From Paenochrobactrum gallinarii (lineage in GTDB: Bacteria; Pseudomonadota; Alphaproteobacteria; Rhizobiales; Rhizobiaceae), in contig NZ_JACIIU010000002.1 in the NCBI RefSeq assembly GCF_014205685.1, forward strand, positions 62,001 through 126,000: a stretch of 64,000 nucleotides of DNA, given 5' to 3'. Positions 55,409 to 64,000 of the stretch are shown one piece after another; position 1 is the first letter of the stretch; each line of letters begins with the position of its first letter. A program made the translations under genes and the position numbers. Under the pieces are notes generated by a model that worked only from the letters and a program-made list of their open reading frames with translations, was not told the origin of the DNA and made no database searches.

Positions 55409-56848
55409 TTAGTTAGCAATCGCGTAGCAACCATATTTCTGCTTTTTCAAAGCCGCACATGCGTTCCATGCTGCCTGTTTACTGTCAAAGCCAACAAAGC
55501 GAGCGCGATAAAACATGGTTCCGTTCATCTGGAATGTTTCAGTATACGGAGAAGCTGATTTTAGACCGCCGACAGAAGCATTGGCCTTTGCCAGCATGGT
55601 GCGTGCCTGATCTTCACTTGGTAGCGAACCGATCTGCACAGCCCAGCCACCAGATGTTGCAGCAGACGCGGTGGTTACCGGATCAATATTGTTATTAGCG
55701 GCATTATTGGCAACACTTGGCACTTCTGCACGTGGTGTCGGCACAATCACATTCTCAATGGCTTTGGCCGCAGGGCGCGCCATCGGAGCAGCGAGTGCCA
55801 ACACTTGTGGCTGGTCTTGATCACGATCGCCTTCGCCAAACTCACCATTAATCACTTGCTCAATACCGCCATCCTGACGCATCACCGGCAGCGGCGCTTC
55901 TTTAGCAGTCGGCAAGGAAACCGAAGCCACATTAACCGCACCATCAGCACGCGCTGCGATGAGGGCATTATTGCCGCGACCACGGCTGGCCTGAGGCAAA
56001 TATTTGGCAATCAGTTCCTGCATATGCTTATCGCGGCTGGCAGCCGAACGTCCGCCCATCACAACCGCAACCATTTGCTTACCATCAACATTGACGGAGG
56101 AAACCAGATTAAAGCCTGATGCATTGGTGTAACCGGTTTTGATACCATCAACACCCTGGACGCGACCCAGCAAACGGTTGTGACCATTGATGGTCTGACC
56201 GCGATAGGTAAAGCTGCGCTTGGAAAAATAAGCATATTCATTAGGGAAATGCTGACGCAGTGCCATACCAAGAATTGCCATGTCACGCGCAGTTGAACGC
56301 TGCTGCATATTCGGCAGACCGGACGCATTGCGGAAAACAGTGCTTCGCATACCAAGACGCTTGGCTTTAGTGGTCATCATCTGCGCAAAGCGCTCTTCCG
56401 AGCCGCCCAGATACTCACCTACAGCTGCTGCCACGTCATTTGCAGATTTGGTAATCAAGGCCAAAATTGCAGCCTCTGCCGGAATGGATTGCCCCGGTTT
56501 GAAACCAATTTTTGTTGGCGGTCGTGATGCAGCATAAGCAGAAACAGGAATTGGTGTATTGCGATTAACGCGACCGGATTTCATCGCTTCAAACAGCATA
56601 TAAAGCGTCATCATCTTGGTCAGCGACGCCGGATAGCGATGCGCATCCGCAGACGAACTGAAGAGCGTTTTACCTGTATTGGCATCAACAACAATGGCTG
56701 CATATTTTTCATTTGCAGGTGCAGCAGTTGCCTGCACAACCTGCGAAGTAGAACAGCCGGTCACCACCGCCATAAGCAAGGCAATATGAGCCGTTTTTTT
56801 GATGGCAGAAGCAGCTTGAAAAAACGCAATACGCACTACGATACCCAC
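55409..56848 (-). CDS. D-alanyl-D-alanine carboxypeptidase with C-terminal SPOR domain
   Basis: A 479-residue low-molecular-mass PBP that trims terminal D-Ala from peptidoglycan. The signal region holds VVTGC at about residues 28-32, a possible lipobox. The S11 peptidase has SLTK (nucleophile Ser), SAND and KTG (DGIKTGYTN). A Pro/Ala linker follows. The last 75 residues form a SPOR domain (WAVQIGSLPSEDQA) that should bind denuded septal glycan. This domain pair implies action at the division site. Confidence 0.93.
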   Translation of the reverse strand: MGIVVRIAFFQAASAIKKTAHIALLMAVVTGCSTSQVVQATAAPANEKYAAIVVDANTGKTLFSSSADAHRYPASLTKMMTLYMLFEAMKSGRVNRNTPIPVSAYAASRPPTKIGFKPGQSIPAEAAILALITKSANDVAAAVGEYLGGSEERFAQMMTTKAKRLGMRSTVFRNASGLPNMQQRSTARDMAILGMALRQHFPNEYAYFSKRSFTYRGQTINGHNRLLGRVQGVDGIKTGYTNASGFNLVSSVNVDGKQMVAVVMGGRSAASRDKHMQELIAKYLPQASRGRGNNALIAARADGAVNVASVSLPTAKEAPLPVMRQDGGIEQVINGEFGEGDRDQDQPQVLALAAPMARPAAKAIENVIVPTPRAEVPSVANNAANNNIDPVTTASAATSGGWAVQIGSLPSEDQARTMLAKANASVGGLKSASPYTETFQMNGTMFYRARFVGFDSKQAAWNACAALKKQKYGCYAIAN

Positions 56849-57164
56849 CTGAACACTGGTATTTTTTTACTGCGGCGCAAGCGACACACCACAACCTAAT
56901 TCGATCATCGTAATGGAAGCAGGGTTACTAATCCGTTTATGATCGGTAATTCTTTTAAAAAGCAGGCAATTTGTTGGCCGAAATACATATTTTATCAACA
57001 GGCTGCAGAGGATGAAAAAATTAAATGCCTCGAAATCAATGACTTATTTTCTCAGTCACCACGGTAACCATAAAATAAGAATATAAAAACTTATCCACAG
57101 CATCAGCAGATCAGAGCCCTATCACGGCAAAAAAACTGATCTGTGACGACTAAATATTAATTAT
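56849..57164. other. Intergenic region with DnaA-box-like sites (316 bp)
   Basis: No gene. It contains one exact TTATCCACA (57091-57099) and one TTATCAACA (56992-57000) separated by AT-rich DNA, plus a CAGATCAG/CTGATCTG hairpin (57107-57143) after the DUF1467 stop. It is the promoter region of the D,D-carboxypeptidase gene. Confidence 0.45.
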
Positions 57165-57434
57165 TCACTTCAAATCCGGGTAAAAATGCGGAATATCATC
57201 AAGGCCGAAACCGCTGACCTGTGTGAGATAATAGTAAAGGCCGAAAAGTACGGTCGCTACAATGGTTGTACGGAAGAATGCAAGCCAGATTCGCGGTCGC
57301 GCAGGAGCGCTGGAAACCGTCCCCAGAATCACCTCATTTTCTTCATCCTGCGTTCTTAAACCAACCGGTAAAAGGGCGAACAAAGCTGTCCACCAGATGA
57401 TAAAATAAACAGCAACTCCGGACATCAGTGACAT
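57165..57434 (-). CDS. DUF1467-family membrane protein
   Basis: An 89-residue protein with two helices: about residues 5-25 (GVAVYFIIWWTALFALLPVG) and about 50-70. A conserved LRTQ and a short acidic loop lie between them. The family is common in alphaproteobacteria after mce; its function is unknown. Its start lies two bases after the mce stop. Confidence 0.9.
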   Translation of the reverse strand: MSLMSGVAVYFIIWWTALFALLPVGLRTQDEENEVILGTVSSAPARPRIWLAFFRTTIVATVLFGLYYYLTQVSGFGLDDIPHFYPDLK

Positions 57435-57436
57435 GA

Positions 57437-57841
57437 TTAAACCTCTTCCAACTCAATCAGTGTACCGTTAAAATCTTTCGGATGCAAAAATAAAACCGGC
57501 TTGCCATGAGCGCCGATTTTAGGTTCGCCATCGCCCAGAATACGGGCACCTTGTGCCTTTAACTGATCACGCGCCTGCAAAATATCAGCTACTTCGTAGC
57601 AGACATGATGCATTCCACCCGTCGGATTGCGATCGATAAAAGTTTGAATGGATGAGCTTGCCCCAAGCGGCTCCAGCAATTCGATTTTTGTATTGCCTAC
57701 ATCAATGAAAGCAACGGTCACACCATGTTCAGGTAAAGCCTGCGGCGCGGTAACAGTTGCTCCAAGTGTATCTTGGTAAAGTTTGATTGCTGCGCCTAAA
57801 TCCGGCACAGCAATCGCTACGTGATTTAATCGTCCCAGCAT
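57437..57841 (-). CDS. mce: Methylmalonyl-CoA epimerase
   Basis: A 134-residue vicinal-oxygen-chelate enzyme that interconverts (R)- and (S)-methylmalonyl-CoA for propionate breakdown. Metal and substrate sites are in LNHVAIAVPDL, GMHHVCYEV and a C-terminal Glu in NGTLIELEE. It lies between rnj and the DUF1467 gene, a conserved rhizobial order. Confidence 0.94.
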   Translation of the reverse strand: MLGRLNHVAIAVPDLGAAIKLYQDTLGATVTAPQALPEHGVTVAFIDVGNTKIELLEPLGASSSIQTFIDRNPTGGMHHVCYEVADILQARDQLKAQGARILGDGEPKIGAHGKPVLFLHPKDFNGTLIELEEV

Positions 57842-57869
57842 ATTCCCCTCCCGCTGTACGAATGATATT

Positions 57870-59546
57870 TTATCTGGTGCGGTTTACAAAGACCGTCACA
57901 ACCGGCTTTTTGCCCCAAACTTCGTTGGCGCTCGCACGTACTGCACGACGAACCGATTCCTGCACCAGACCCAAGTCCTTGCGACGCGCGCGCGGAATGC
58001 TTTCAATCGCACTCATCGCAGCATCATAAAGAATATCTTCAATCAGATCGCCCTGCCCGTCTTCTTCCGGCAGGCCAAAGGCCACCACATCAGGCTCGCC
58101 TTCAATTTTTAAATTATTATCGAGCAGAACGGAAACCGCCACATGGCCGACATAAGCCAGTTTGCGACGTTCAGTTATACCCACTTCATCTTCGTCACCA
58201 ATCAGCTTGCCATCTTTAAAAAGACGGCCAATCGGTGCTTCATCAATGACTTTAGCTTCACCTGGCGCCAGTTTTAAAATACCGCCATCGCGCACTTGCG
58301 CAATCTGTCCGATACCTTCCATCGCACCAAGCGATGCCTGACCAACAAGATGGGCTGCTTCACCATGAACCGGCACAAGAATCTGCGGGCGCACCCACTT
58401 ATACATCTGGCGCAACTCATTTCGACGCGGGTGGCCTGAAACATGCACCAGACCATCTTCATCAGTGATAATCTTGATGCCCTGTTCGATCAGGCGGTTT
58501 TTGGTCTCAATAATCGCTTTTTCATTACCCGGAATGGCACGGGATGAATAAATCACCGTATCACCGGCAGTCAGCGCGAGGCTGCGCATTTCATCACGCG
58601 ATAATTTAGCCAATGCTGCGCGTGATTCCCCCTGACTACCCGTCAGAATCATCACGACATTTTCACGCGGGATATAGCCGTAATCTTCTTCGCTCAAAAA
58701 CTCCGGCAGACCTTCCATATAGCCAAGCTCGGTTGCAACTGAAATTGCGCGTTTCATTGAGCGGCCAACAATCAGAACCTGACGGCCTGCATCGCGGGCA
58801 GCCTCAGCGATAGAGCGAATACGACCGACATTGGATGAGAATGTGGTGATCGCGACGCGGCCACGCGCTTTTTCAATCAACTCACGCAGGCTGTTTGATA
58901 CTTCACGCTCAGATGGTGATTCACCTTCACGCAGCGCATTGGTACTATCGCAGATCAGCGCCAGCACACCGGCATCGCCAAGTGCGCGAAAACGGGCTTC
59001 ATCAATCAACGGCCCCAAAGTTGGTTCCGGATCGATCTTCCAGTCACCGGTATGAATGACCGTGCCAAGATCAGTGGTAATCGCCAAGGATACAGGTTCA
59101 GGGATCGAGTGCGTCACCGCCAAAGCTTCGATCTTAAAAGGTCCGGCTTCAAAAGTCTCACCGGCTTTATAGATCGTTACCGGAATTTCAGGTGCGTTAT
59201 ATTCACCCTGACGTTTGGCTTCCAACAAACCAGCTGTAAACGGTGTCGCATAAACCGGTGCTTTAATTCGCGGCCACAAATCCAGCAAAGCACCATAATG
59301 GTCTTCATGCGCATGCGTAATGATGATCGCGCGCACATTATGCTTTTCAGCTTCAAGAAAACGGATATCCGGCAGGATAAGATCAGCGCCCGGATGCTCT
59401 GGTCCGGCGAAGCTCACCCCCATATCAACCACAATCCATTCGCGGTTATCCTCGGGACCATAGCCATACATGGCCAGGTTCATACCGATTTCACCGACGC
59501 CGCCGAGCGGCAGGAAAACGAGTTGAGTATTATGTGTGCGGGGCAT
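57870..59546 (-). CDS. rnj: Ribonuclease J
   Basis: A 558-residue metallo-beta-lactamase/beta-CASP nuclease with 5'-3' exonuclease and endonuclease action on RNA. The zinc motif THAHEDHYGAL is near residue 75-85, and a conserved beta-CASP His lies in HVSGHPRRNELRQ. The C-terminal dimer part is present. It starts MPRTHNTQLVFLPLGG. With rne in the same window, this organism has both RNase E and RNase J, as is usual in Rhizobiales. Confidence 0.96.
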   Translation of the reverse strand: MPRTHNTQLVFLPLGGVGEIGMNLAMYGYGPEDNREWIVVDMGVSFAGPEHPGADLILPDIRFLEAEKHNVRAIIITHAHEDHYGALLDLWPRIKAPVYATPFTAGLLEAKRQGEYNAPEIPVTIYKAGETFEAGPFKIEALAVTHSIPEPVSLAITTDLGTVIHTGDWKIDPEPTLGPLIDEARFRALGDAGVLALICDSTNALREGESPSEREVSNSLRELIEKARGRVAITTFSSNVGRIRSIAEAARDAGRQVLIVGRSMKRAISVATELGYMEGLPEFLSEEDYGYIPRENVVMILTGSQGESRAALAKLSRDEMRSLALTAGDTVIYSSRAIPGNEKAIIETKNRLIEQGIKIITDEDGLVHVSGHPRRNELRQMYKWVRPQILVPVHGEAAHLVGQASLGAMEGIGQIAQVRDGGILKLAPGEAKVIDEAPIGRLFKDGKLIGDEDEVGITERRKLAYVGHVAVSVLLDNNLKIEGEPDVVAFGLPEEDGQGDLIEDILYDAAMSAIESIPRARRKDLGLVQESVRRAVRASANEVWGKKPVVTVFVNRTR

Positions 59547-59646
59547 AGAGCCTCCCTAATTCATATTCACTATTGTTGATGAACAGGTGGACTGAATAAC
59601 CAAGCATTGCAAGCCCGCAGCTGATCACAACTTAATAATTAACTGT

Positions 59647-60462
59647 TTAAGTGTTTTTGCGCACCGATGCGACTGACCCGAAATAGACATCACCGGCAGT
59701 AATTGTTGTGCGTGTACCATCACCCTCACAAATAACCAAACGGCATGAACTGTCGATTGTTTCAAAAACACCTTCGACGAGCTTACCTTCAACCATCACG
59801 GAAACAGGATTCCCCAATTGATGCGCACGTTCAAGCCATTTCAGGCGAATAGCATCCAAGCCTAAACCATGATTCCAGATTTGGTAATTGATTGCCCAGG
59901 CATCTGAAAGTGCCATAAACAGCGTTTCCGCATCGCAGTCACTGCCAAGTTTTTGCAAACATGTCGCTTCATAAGGCAAATCAGTCGGATGGCTGACAAT
60001 ATTTGTGCCGATACCAATCGCCAAACCAAAACGGTTTTGCGCAAGCAGAACTGTTTCCAGCAAAATGCCCGATAATTTAGCGCCATTGACAAAAACATCA
60101 TTAGGCCATTTGAGCGTTACATGCGGACACTCTTTAAGATTATTCTTTGGCTTATGGGTTGTCAGAACGGCGTCAAGCGCCTCAGCCAGAGCAAGTCCGG
60201 CAACAAACCCTAATGTAGCAGCATTTTTGAGATCAAAAGGCTCAACAAGCAATAAAGTAGAAGCCAGATTTCCTTCCGGCGTTGACCATGCACGGCCACG
60301 ACGGCCACGGCCACTTTCCTGTCGCTTGGAGACAAACCAGATCTTACCCTGATCACCGCCAGCAGCTCTTTCCAGAGCCACCGCATTGGTCGAACCTATC
60401 GTCTCGAAACTTTCAAGACGATAGGATTGACTAAGTGCAATTGGAGAAAGCGAGAAGTGCAT
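59647..60462 (-). CDS. birA: Biotin-[acetyl-CoA-carboxylase] ligase
   Basis: A 271-residue ligase that makes biotinyl-AMP and attaches biotin to carboxylase carriers. The catalytic GRGRRGRAW loop and the biotin-contact TLKWPNDVFVNGAKLSGIL segment are clear. There is no N-terminal helix-turn-helix, so it is the non-repressor form. It follows nuoN after about 90 bases that hold a 30-nt triple repeat. Confidence 0.94.
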   Translation of the reverse strand: MHFSLSPIALSQSYRLESFETIGSTNAVALERAAGGDQGKIWFVSKRQESGRGRRGRAWSTPEGNLASTLLLVEPFDLKNAATLGFVAGLALAEALDAVLTTHKPKNNLKECPHVTLKWPNDVFVNGAKLSGILLETVLLAQNRFGLAIGIGTNIVSHPTDLPYEATCLQKLGSDCDAETLFMALSDAWAINYQIWNHGLGLDAIRLKWLERAHQLGNPVSVMVEGKLVEGVFETIDSSCRLVICEGDGTRTTITAGDVYFGSVASVRKNT

Positions 60463-60487
60463 CGCTCACTCCTTATTCTGGAATTCA

Positions 60488-60564
60488 GACATCAAAAGAA
60501 TGTCATCTTTCAAATCCGACATCAAAAGAATGTCATCATTTAATTCCGACATCAAAAGAATGTC
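60488..60564 (-). repeat. 30-nt tandem repeat (3 units) derived from the nuoN 3' end
   Basis: GACATCAAAAGAATGTC occurs at 60488, 60518 and 60548, exactly 30 bases apart. Each forms a GACAT/ATGTC hairpin. The unit at 60548-60564 contains the last codons and TGA of nuoN; the other two lie in the nuoN-birA gap. Confidence 0.88.
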
Positions 60565-61991
60565 TGGGACGCTGTCGCTGCCCATTCCACGATATAACCT
60601 GCAAACAGACCATAAAGCAGAGTAAGCAATGCTGATGCACCCAGTACCAGACGAAGTTCACCGGCAATCGGCAGGAACTTCTCTGTTGCCGGCTCATCAA
60701 ACCACATGATCTTGATCATGCGTAAGTAATAGAAAGCACCAACAACAGAAGCCACAATACCGATGATTGCCAGCGGATAAAGTCCGGCCTGAACAGCAGC
60801 AACAAATGTGTACCATTTACCGAAGAAGCCAGCCAAAGGCGGGATACCGGCAAGCGAGAACAACAGAATGGTCATCGCGGTTGCCATCATCGGATTTGAA
60901 CGGGACAGACCTGCCAGATCTTCAATGCCTTCAACACTGCCCTGCTTGGTGCGCATTGCAAGAATGAAAGCAAATGTACCAAGGGTCATGATGAGGTAGA
61001 TCAGCATGTAGATCAGCACGCCACGCACACCGATTTCAGTGCCAGCTGCCAGACCGACAAGCGCATAACCCATATGGCTGATTGAAGAATAAGCCATCAG
61101 GCGCTTGATGTTGCGCTGACCGATTGCGGCAAACGCACCCAAGACCATGGAAGCAAGAGCCACAAAAATAATGACCTGCTGCCAGTCATGGGTGACCGGT
61201 GCAAAAGCTTCACCAACCACACGCAGGATAAGCGCCATTGCAGCCATTTTAGGAGCGGCGGCAAAGAAAGCGGTTACCGGTGTCGGCGAGCCTTCATACA
61301 CATCCGGTGTCCACATATGGAACGGAACAGCCGAAATTTTGAAGCAAAGACCGGCCAGAATGAAGACCAGACCAAAGACCAGTCCTAGTTCACGTTCGCC
61401 GTCCGATACTGCCTGTGCAATTTCTGCAAAGCCGATATGGCCGGTATAGCCGTAAACCAGTGAGATACCATAGAGCATCATACCGGAAGACAGAGCACCG
61501 AGAACGAAATATTTCAGACCAGCTTCTGTGGAACGAACACTGTCGCGGTTGAAAGCAGCCAGCACATAAAGCGCCAGCGACTGCAATTCGAGACCCATGT
61601 AAAGTGTCAGCATATTGGATGCCGAAACCATCAGGAGCATACCCAATGTGGCCAGAACGACCAAAACAGGGAACTCGAATTTATCGAATTTTTCTTCACG
61701 CGCATAGCCGACCGACATGATCAGCGTCACGATGGAACCGATCAATGTAAGGATCTTCATGAAGCGGCCGAAGCCGTCGGCGATATAAGCATCGCCGAAA
61801 GCTTTTCCGTCATGCGGGAAGAGAATGACCAGAGCCAATGCTGCAATCAGCACGGCCACAGTCAATCCGTTGACGAGAGTTGAGGCTCGCGAGCCGGAGA
61901 AAACCCCAATCATGAGCAACGCAAGCGCGCTCAGGGCAAGGAGAACCTCCGGAGCTGCGAGTGTGAGATTAGCTATCAGGTCGGTCTGCAT
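60552..61991 (-). CDS. nuoN: NADH-quinone oxidoreductase subunit N
   Basis: A 479-residue antiporter-like proton-pumping subunit of complex I with about 14 helices. Conserved Lys and Glu lie in [19 protein letters not shown] and the [14 protein letters not shown]-type segments. It begins [20 protein letters not shown]. It is the last nuo gene, with its stop codon inside a tandemly repeated 30-nt unit. Confidence 0.96.
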   Translation of the reverse strand: MQTDLIANLTLAAPEVLLALSALALLMIGVFSGSRASTLVNGLTVAVLIAALALVILFPHDGKAFGDAYIADGFGRFMKILTLIGSIVTLIMSVGYAREEKFDKFEFPVLVVLATLGMLLMVSASNMLTLYMGLELQSLALYVLAAFNRDSVRSTEAGLKYFVLGALSSGMMLYGISLVYGYTGHIGFAEIAQAVSDGERELGLVFGLVFILAGLCFKISAVPFHMWTPDVYEGSPTPVTAFFAAAPKMAAMALILRVVGEAFAPVTHDWQQVIIFVALASMVLGAFAAIGQRNIKRLMAYSSISHMGYALVGLAAGTEIGVRGVLIYMLIYLIMTLGTFAFILAMRTKQGSVEGIEDLAGLSRSNPMMATAMTILLFSLAGIPPLAGFFGKWYTFVAAVQAGLYPLAIIGIVASVVGAFYYLRMIKIMWFDEPATEKFLPIAGELRLVLGASALLTLLYGLFAGYIVEWAATASQTFF

Positions 61992-62009
61992 CGGCCTTCG
62001 CCTTATTCC

Positions 62010-63518
62010 TTACTGCGCCAGCGCTGCGCTTGCGGCATTTGCCAGCGCTGCGTCGTATTGATTAATCAAGGCATGCACTGCACCGGCAGTCACATCGAAG
62101 ACCGGCATAGGATACACACCAAAGAAGATCGTGAGAGCCACGAGCGGATAGAGGATCAGCTTTTCACGCGGGCTGAGATCCAGAAGGCCTTTCAGGCTTT
62201 CTTTGGTCAGCGCACCGAAGATGACCTGACGGTAGAGCCAGAGAGCATAAACCGCCGAGAAGATCACACCTGAAGTTGCGAAAACTGCAATCCAGGTATT
62301 CACACGGAAAACACCGAACAAGGTCAGGAATTCACCGATGAAACCAGACGTACCCGGCAAGCCGACATTGGCCATGGTGAGGATCAGGAATGCAACAGCA
62401 TATTTCGGCATGTTGTTAACCAGACCACCAAAGGCGGCAATCTCTCTTGTGTGCATGCGGTCATAAATAACACCAACACCAAGGAAGAGTGCACCCGACA
62501 CGATACCGTGTGAAAGCATCTGGAAGATCGCGCCCTGAAGTCCCTGCTCATTGGCAGCAAAAATACCCATCGTGACATAGCCCATGTGAGCGACAGACGA
62601 ATAAGCAATGAGCTTTTTAATATCGGTCTGCACAAAGGCGACAAGCGATGTGTAGATGATTGCGATCACCGACAGCGTGAAGACAAGTGGTGCGAAATCG
62701 GCAGAAGCAAGCGGGAACATCGGCAGCGAGAAACGGATGAAACCGTAACCACCGAGCTTCAGCAAAATACCCGCCAGAATAACTGAACCGGCAGTTGGTG
62801 CTTCCACGTGAGCATCCGGCAACCATGTATGCACCGGCCACATCGGCATTTTCACAGCAAAAGATGCGAAGAATGCCAGCCACAGCCATGTCTGCATTGA
62901 GGCCGGGAAATTGAACTTATGCAGTTCAACAATATCCATCGTGCCTGCCTGCCAGTACATTGCCATGATAGCAATCAGCATCAGCACCGAACCAAGCAGC
63001 GTATAGAGGAAGAATTTGAACGATGCATAAACGCGGCGTTCACCACCCCAGACACCGATGATGATAAACATCGGGATCAAGCTTGCTTCAAAGTAAACGT
63101 AGAAGAGGAACAGATCGAGTGCACAGAACACACCGATCATCAGCGTTTCAAGAATAAGAAACGCGATCATATATTCCTTCAGGCGTTTTTGTACTGATAC
63201 CCAGCTGGCAAGAATACAGAAAGGCATCAAGAAAGCTGAGAGCACAACGAACAGTACCGAAATACCGTCGACACCCATGTGGTAGCTGATGCCACCACCC
63301 AGCCATTCGATCTTTTCCACCATCTGGAAACCGGCATTCTCATTATCGAAGCCGGCCCAAACGACCAGTGAAAGGATGAATACAAAAACTGTTGTCAGTA
63401 ATGCGACATTACGAATGTTGCGGCGCGCGGACTCTCCATCATCTTTAATCAAAAAGATGAGCAGAGCACCGATGAGCGGCAGAAACGTAACTGTTGATAA
63501 AATGGGCCAGTCAGTCAT
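62010..63518 (-). CDS. nuoM: NADH-quinone oxidoreductase subunit M
   Basis: A 502-residue proton-pumping subunit with about 14 helices. [30 protein letters not shown] and [19 protein letters not shown] are family motifs holding the key Glu, Lys and His. I chose the ATG at 63516-63518, which overlaps the nuoL TGA by one base (TGATG). The frame runs nine codons further upstream, into nuoL. Confidence 0.96.
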   Translation of the reverse strand: MTDWPILSTVTFLPLIGALLIFLIKDDGESARRNIRNVALLTTVFVFILSLVVWAGFDNENAGFQMVEKIEWLGGGISYHMGVDGISVLFVVLSAFLMPFCILASWVSVQKRLKEYMIAFLILETLMIGVFCALDLFLFYVYFEASLIPMFIIIGVWGGERRVYASFKFFLYTLLGSVLMLIAIMAMYWQAGTMDIVELHKFNFPASMQTWLWLAFFASFAVKMPMWPVHTWLPDAHVEAPTAGSVILAGILLKLGGYGFIRFSLPMFPLASADFAPLVFTLSVIAIIYTSLVAFVQTDIKKLIAYSSVAHMGYVTMGIFAANEQGLQGAIFQMLSHGIVSGALFLGVGVIYDRMHTREIAAFGGLVNNMPKYAVAFLILTMANVGLPGTSGFIGEFLTLFGVFRVNTWIAVFATSGVIFSAVYALWLYRQVIFGALTKESLKGLLDLSPREKLILYPLVALTIFFGVYPMPVFDVTAGAVHALINQYDAALANAASAALAQ

Positions 63519-64000
63519 CAGAAAGTGCTCCCGAGCATCATCCAAGTGACGAGCGCGGCGACGCCGATCAGCATCGCGAATGCGTAGTGATAAAGGAAAC
63601 CGGTCTGCATTTTAACAACTCGGTTGGTGATATTAAGCACGCGAGCGGAAATTCCGTTCGGGCCGAAGCCGTCGATCAGCCAGCCGTCGCCGGTTTTCCA
63701 GAAGAAACGGCCAAGACCCCGTGCTGTACGGACAAAGAGGAAGTCATAGAGCTCATCAAAATACCATTTGTTGAGCAGGAACTGGTAGAGACCCGGATGA
63801 CGTCCGGCCAGTTCTGACGGGATCTTTGGCGAGCGGATGTAGAAAATCCAAGCCAGCACAAAGCCGATTGCCATGACAATGAAAGGTGACCACTTGACCA
63901 ATGTTGGTACGTGATGGGCTTCTTCCATGATGTGATTGTCAGCAGCGGTGAACAGAGCGCCTTTCCAGAAAGCATCATAATGATCGCCGAAGAAATAGCC
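63518..64000 (-). CDS. nuoL: NADH-quinone oxidoreductase subunit L, 3' part
   Basis: The last 160 codons are visible; the 5' part lies outside the window. The reading is open to the edge ([17 protein letters not shown]) and then [18 protein letters not shown], followed by the long amphipathic lateral helix region and the terminal helix ([20 protein letters not shown]). This matches the NuoL C-terminus. It couples directly into nuoM. Confidence 0.93.
   Translation of the reverse strand, partial: GYFFGDHYDAFWKGALFTAADNHIMEEAHHVPTLVKWSPFIVMAIGFVLAWIFYIRSPKIPSELAGRHPGLYQFLLNKWYFDELYDFLFVRTARGLGRFFWKTGDGWLIDGFGPNGISARVLNITNRVVKMQTGFLYHYAFAMLIGVAALVTWMMLGSTF

Noticed and set aside
56992-57099. Possible replication origin from two DnaA-box-like sites
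   Set aside because: Only one exact box, no box cluster, and no origin-associated genes such as dnaA, hemE or parAB nearby.
60488-60564. CRISPR-like regular repeat (three units, 30-nt period)
   Set aside because: The intervening 13 bases are similar between units rather than unique spacers, there are no cas genes, and the first unit overlaps the nuoN stop.

Overview
The window looks like a contiguous chromosomal segment of an alphaproteobacterium of the order Rhizobiales (Hyphomicrobiales), most like the Brucellaceae/Bartonellaceae branch. The evidence is the fused secDF, the rne-amidase-mrcA-prfB block, the aapJQMP general amino-acid transporter, the nuoL-M-N-birA-rnj-mce-DUF1467 order, the recG-sdhE-mfd order, and a lone NDUFS4-type complex I subunit. 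Base composition is moderate, by eye a little under 50% G+C, which is low for free-living Brucellaceae. I cannot name the genus. I see no phage genes, transposases, integrases or CRISPR array.

Layout. 1-8 kb (minus strand): an Mth938-like protein cut by the window edge, secDF, prfB with a programmed +1 frameshift, mrcA, and a cell-wall amidase. 8-12 kb: rne behind a long, apparently structured leader. 12-17 kb (minus): aapP-aapM-aapQ-aapJ and a PAP2 phosphatase. 17.7-20.1 kb: metC, then a tRNA group (two copies of Pro-TGG, Arg-TCT, Pro-GGG) around the NDUFS4-like gene. 20.4-23.7 kb (minus): a complete pqqABCDE operon for the redox cofactor pyrroloquinoline quinone. 24-30 kb: small membrane and hydrolase genes, then rpsD-ttcA-inositol phosphatase-sdaA-DUF1489 on the minus strand. 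30-38 kb: an L,D-transpeptidase, class I fumarase, DUF971, and molybdenum-cofactor genes moaA-(EamA)-mobA-mobB. 38-47 kb: a basic-amino-acid-type ABC transporter without a local ATPase, a glutathione transferase, a beta-hydroxyacid dehydrogenase, an EamA exporter, and a glycine-betaine transporter proVWX. 47-55 kb: a 25-residue membrane peptide, a FrnE-type DsbA protein, mfd, sdhE, recG, tRNA-Asp. 55-64 kb (minus): an unrecognised small protein, a SPOR-tailed D,D-carboxypeptidase, DUF1467, mce, rnj, birA, nuoN, nuoM, and the 3' end of nuoL.

Functionally this is core metabolism and envelope biology: peptidoglycan synthesis and remodelling (mrcA, amiC, ldt, dac), RNA decay (rne, rnj), transcription-coupled repair and recombination (mfd, recG), complex I, and cofactor synthesis (PQQ, molybdopterin, biotin ligation). 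I did not find a convincing new multi-gene system. The signals most worth following are non-coding: the rne leader hairpins; the pqqA-pqqB junction, where an 11-bp hairpin and a six-codon mini-ORF sit between the Shine-Dalgarno sequence and the pqqB start; two unrelated genes (nuoN and a YdeN-like hydrolase) whose 3' ends, stop codon included, are tandemly repeated downstream; a tRNA-Asp 3' trailer that is a perfect complement of its own CCA end; and a transporter operon missing its ATPase.
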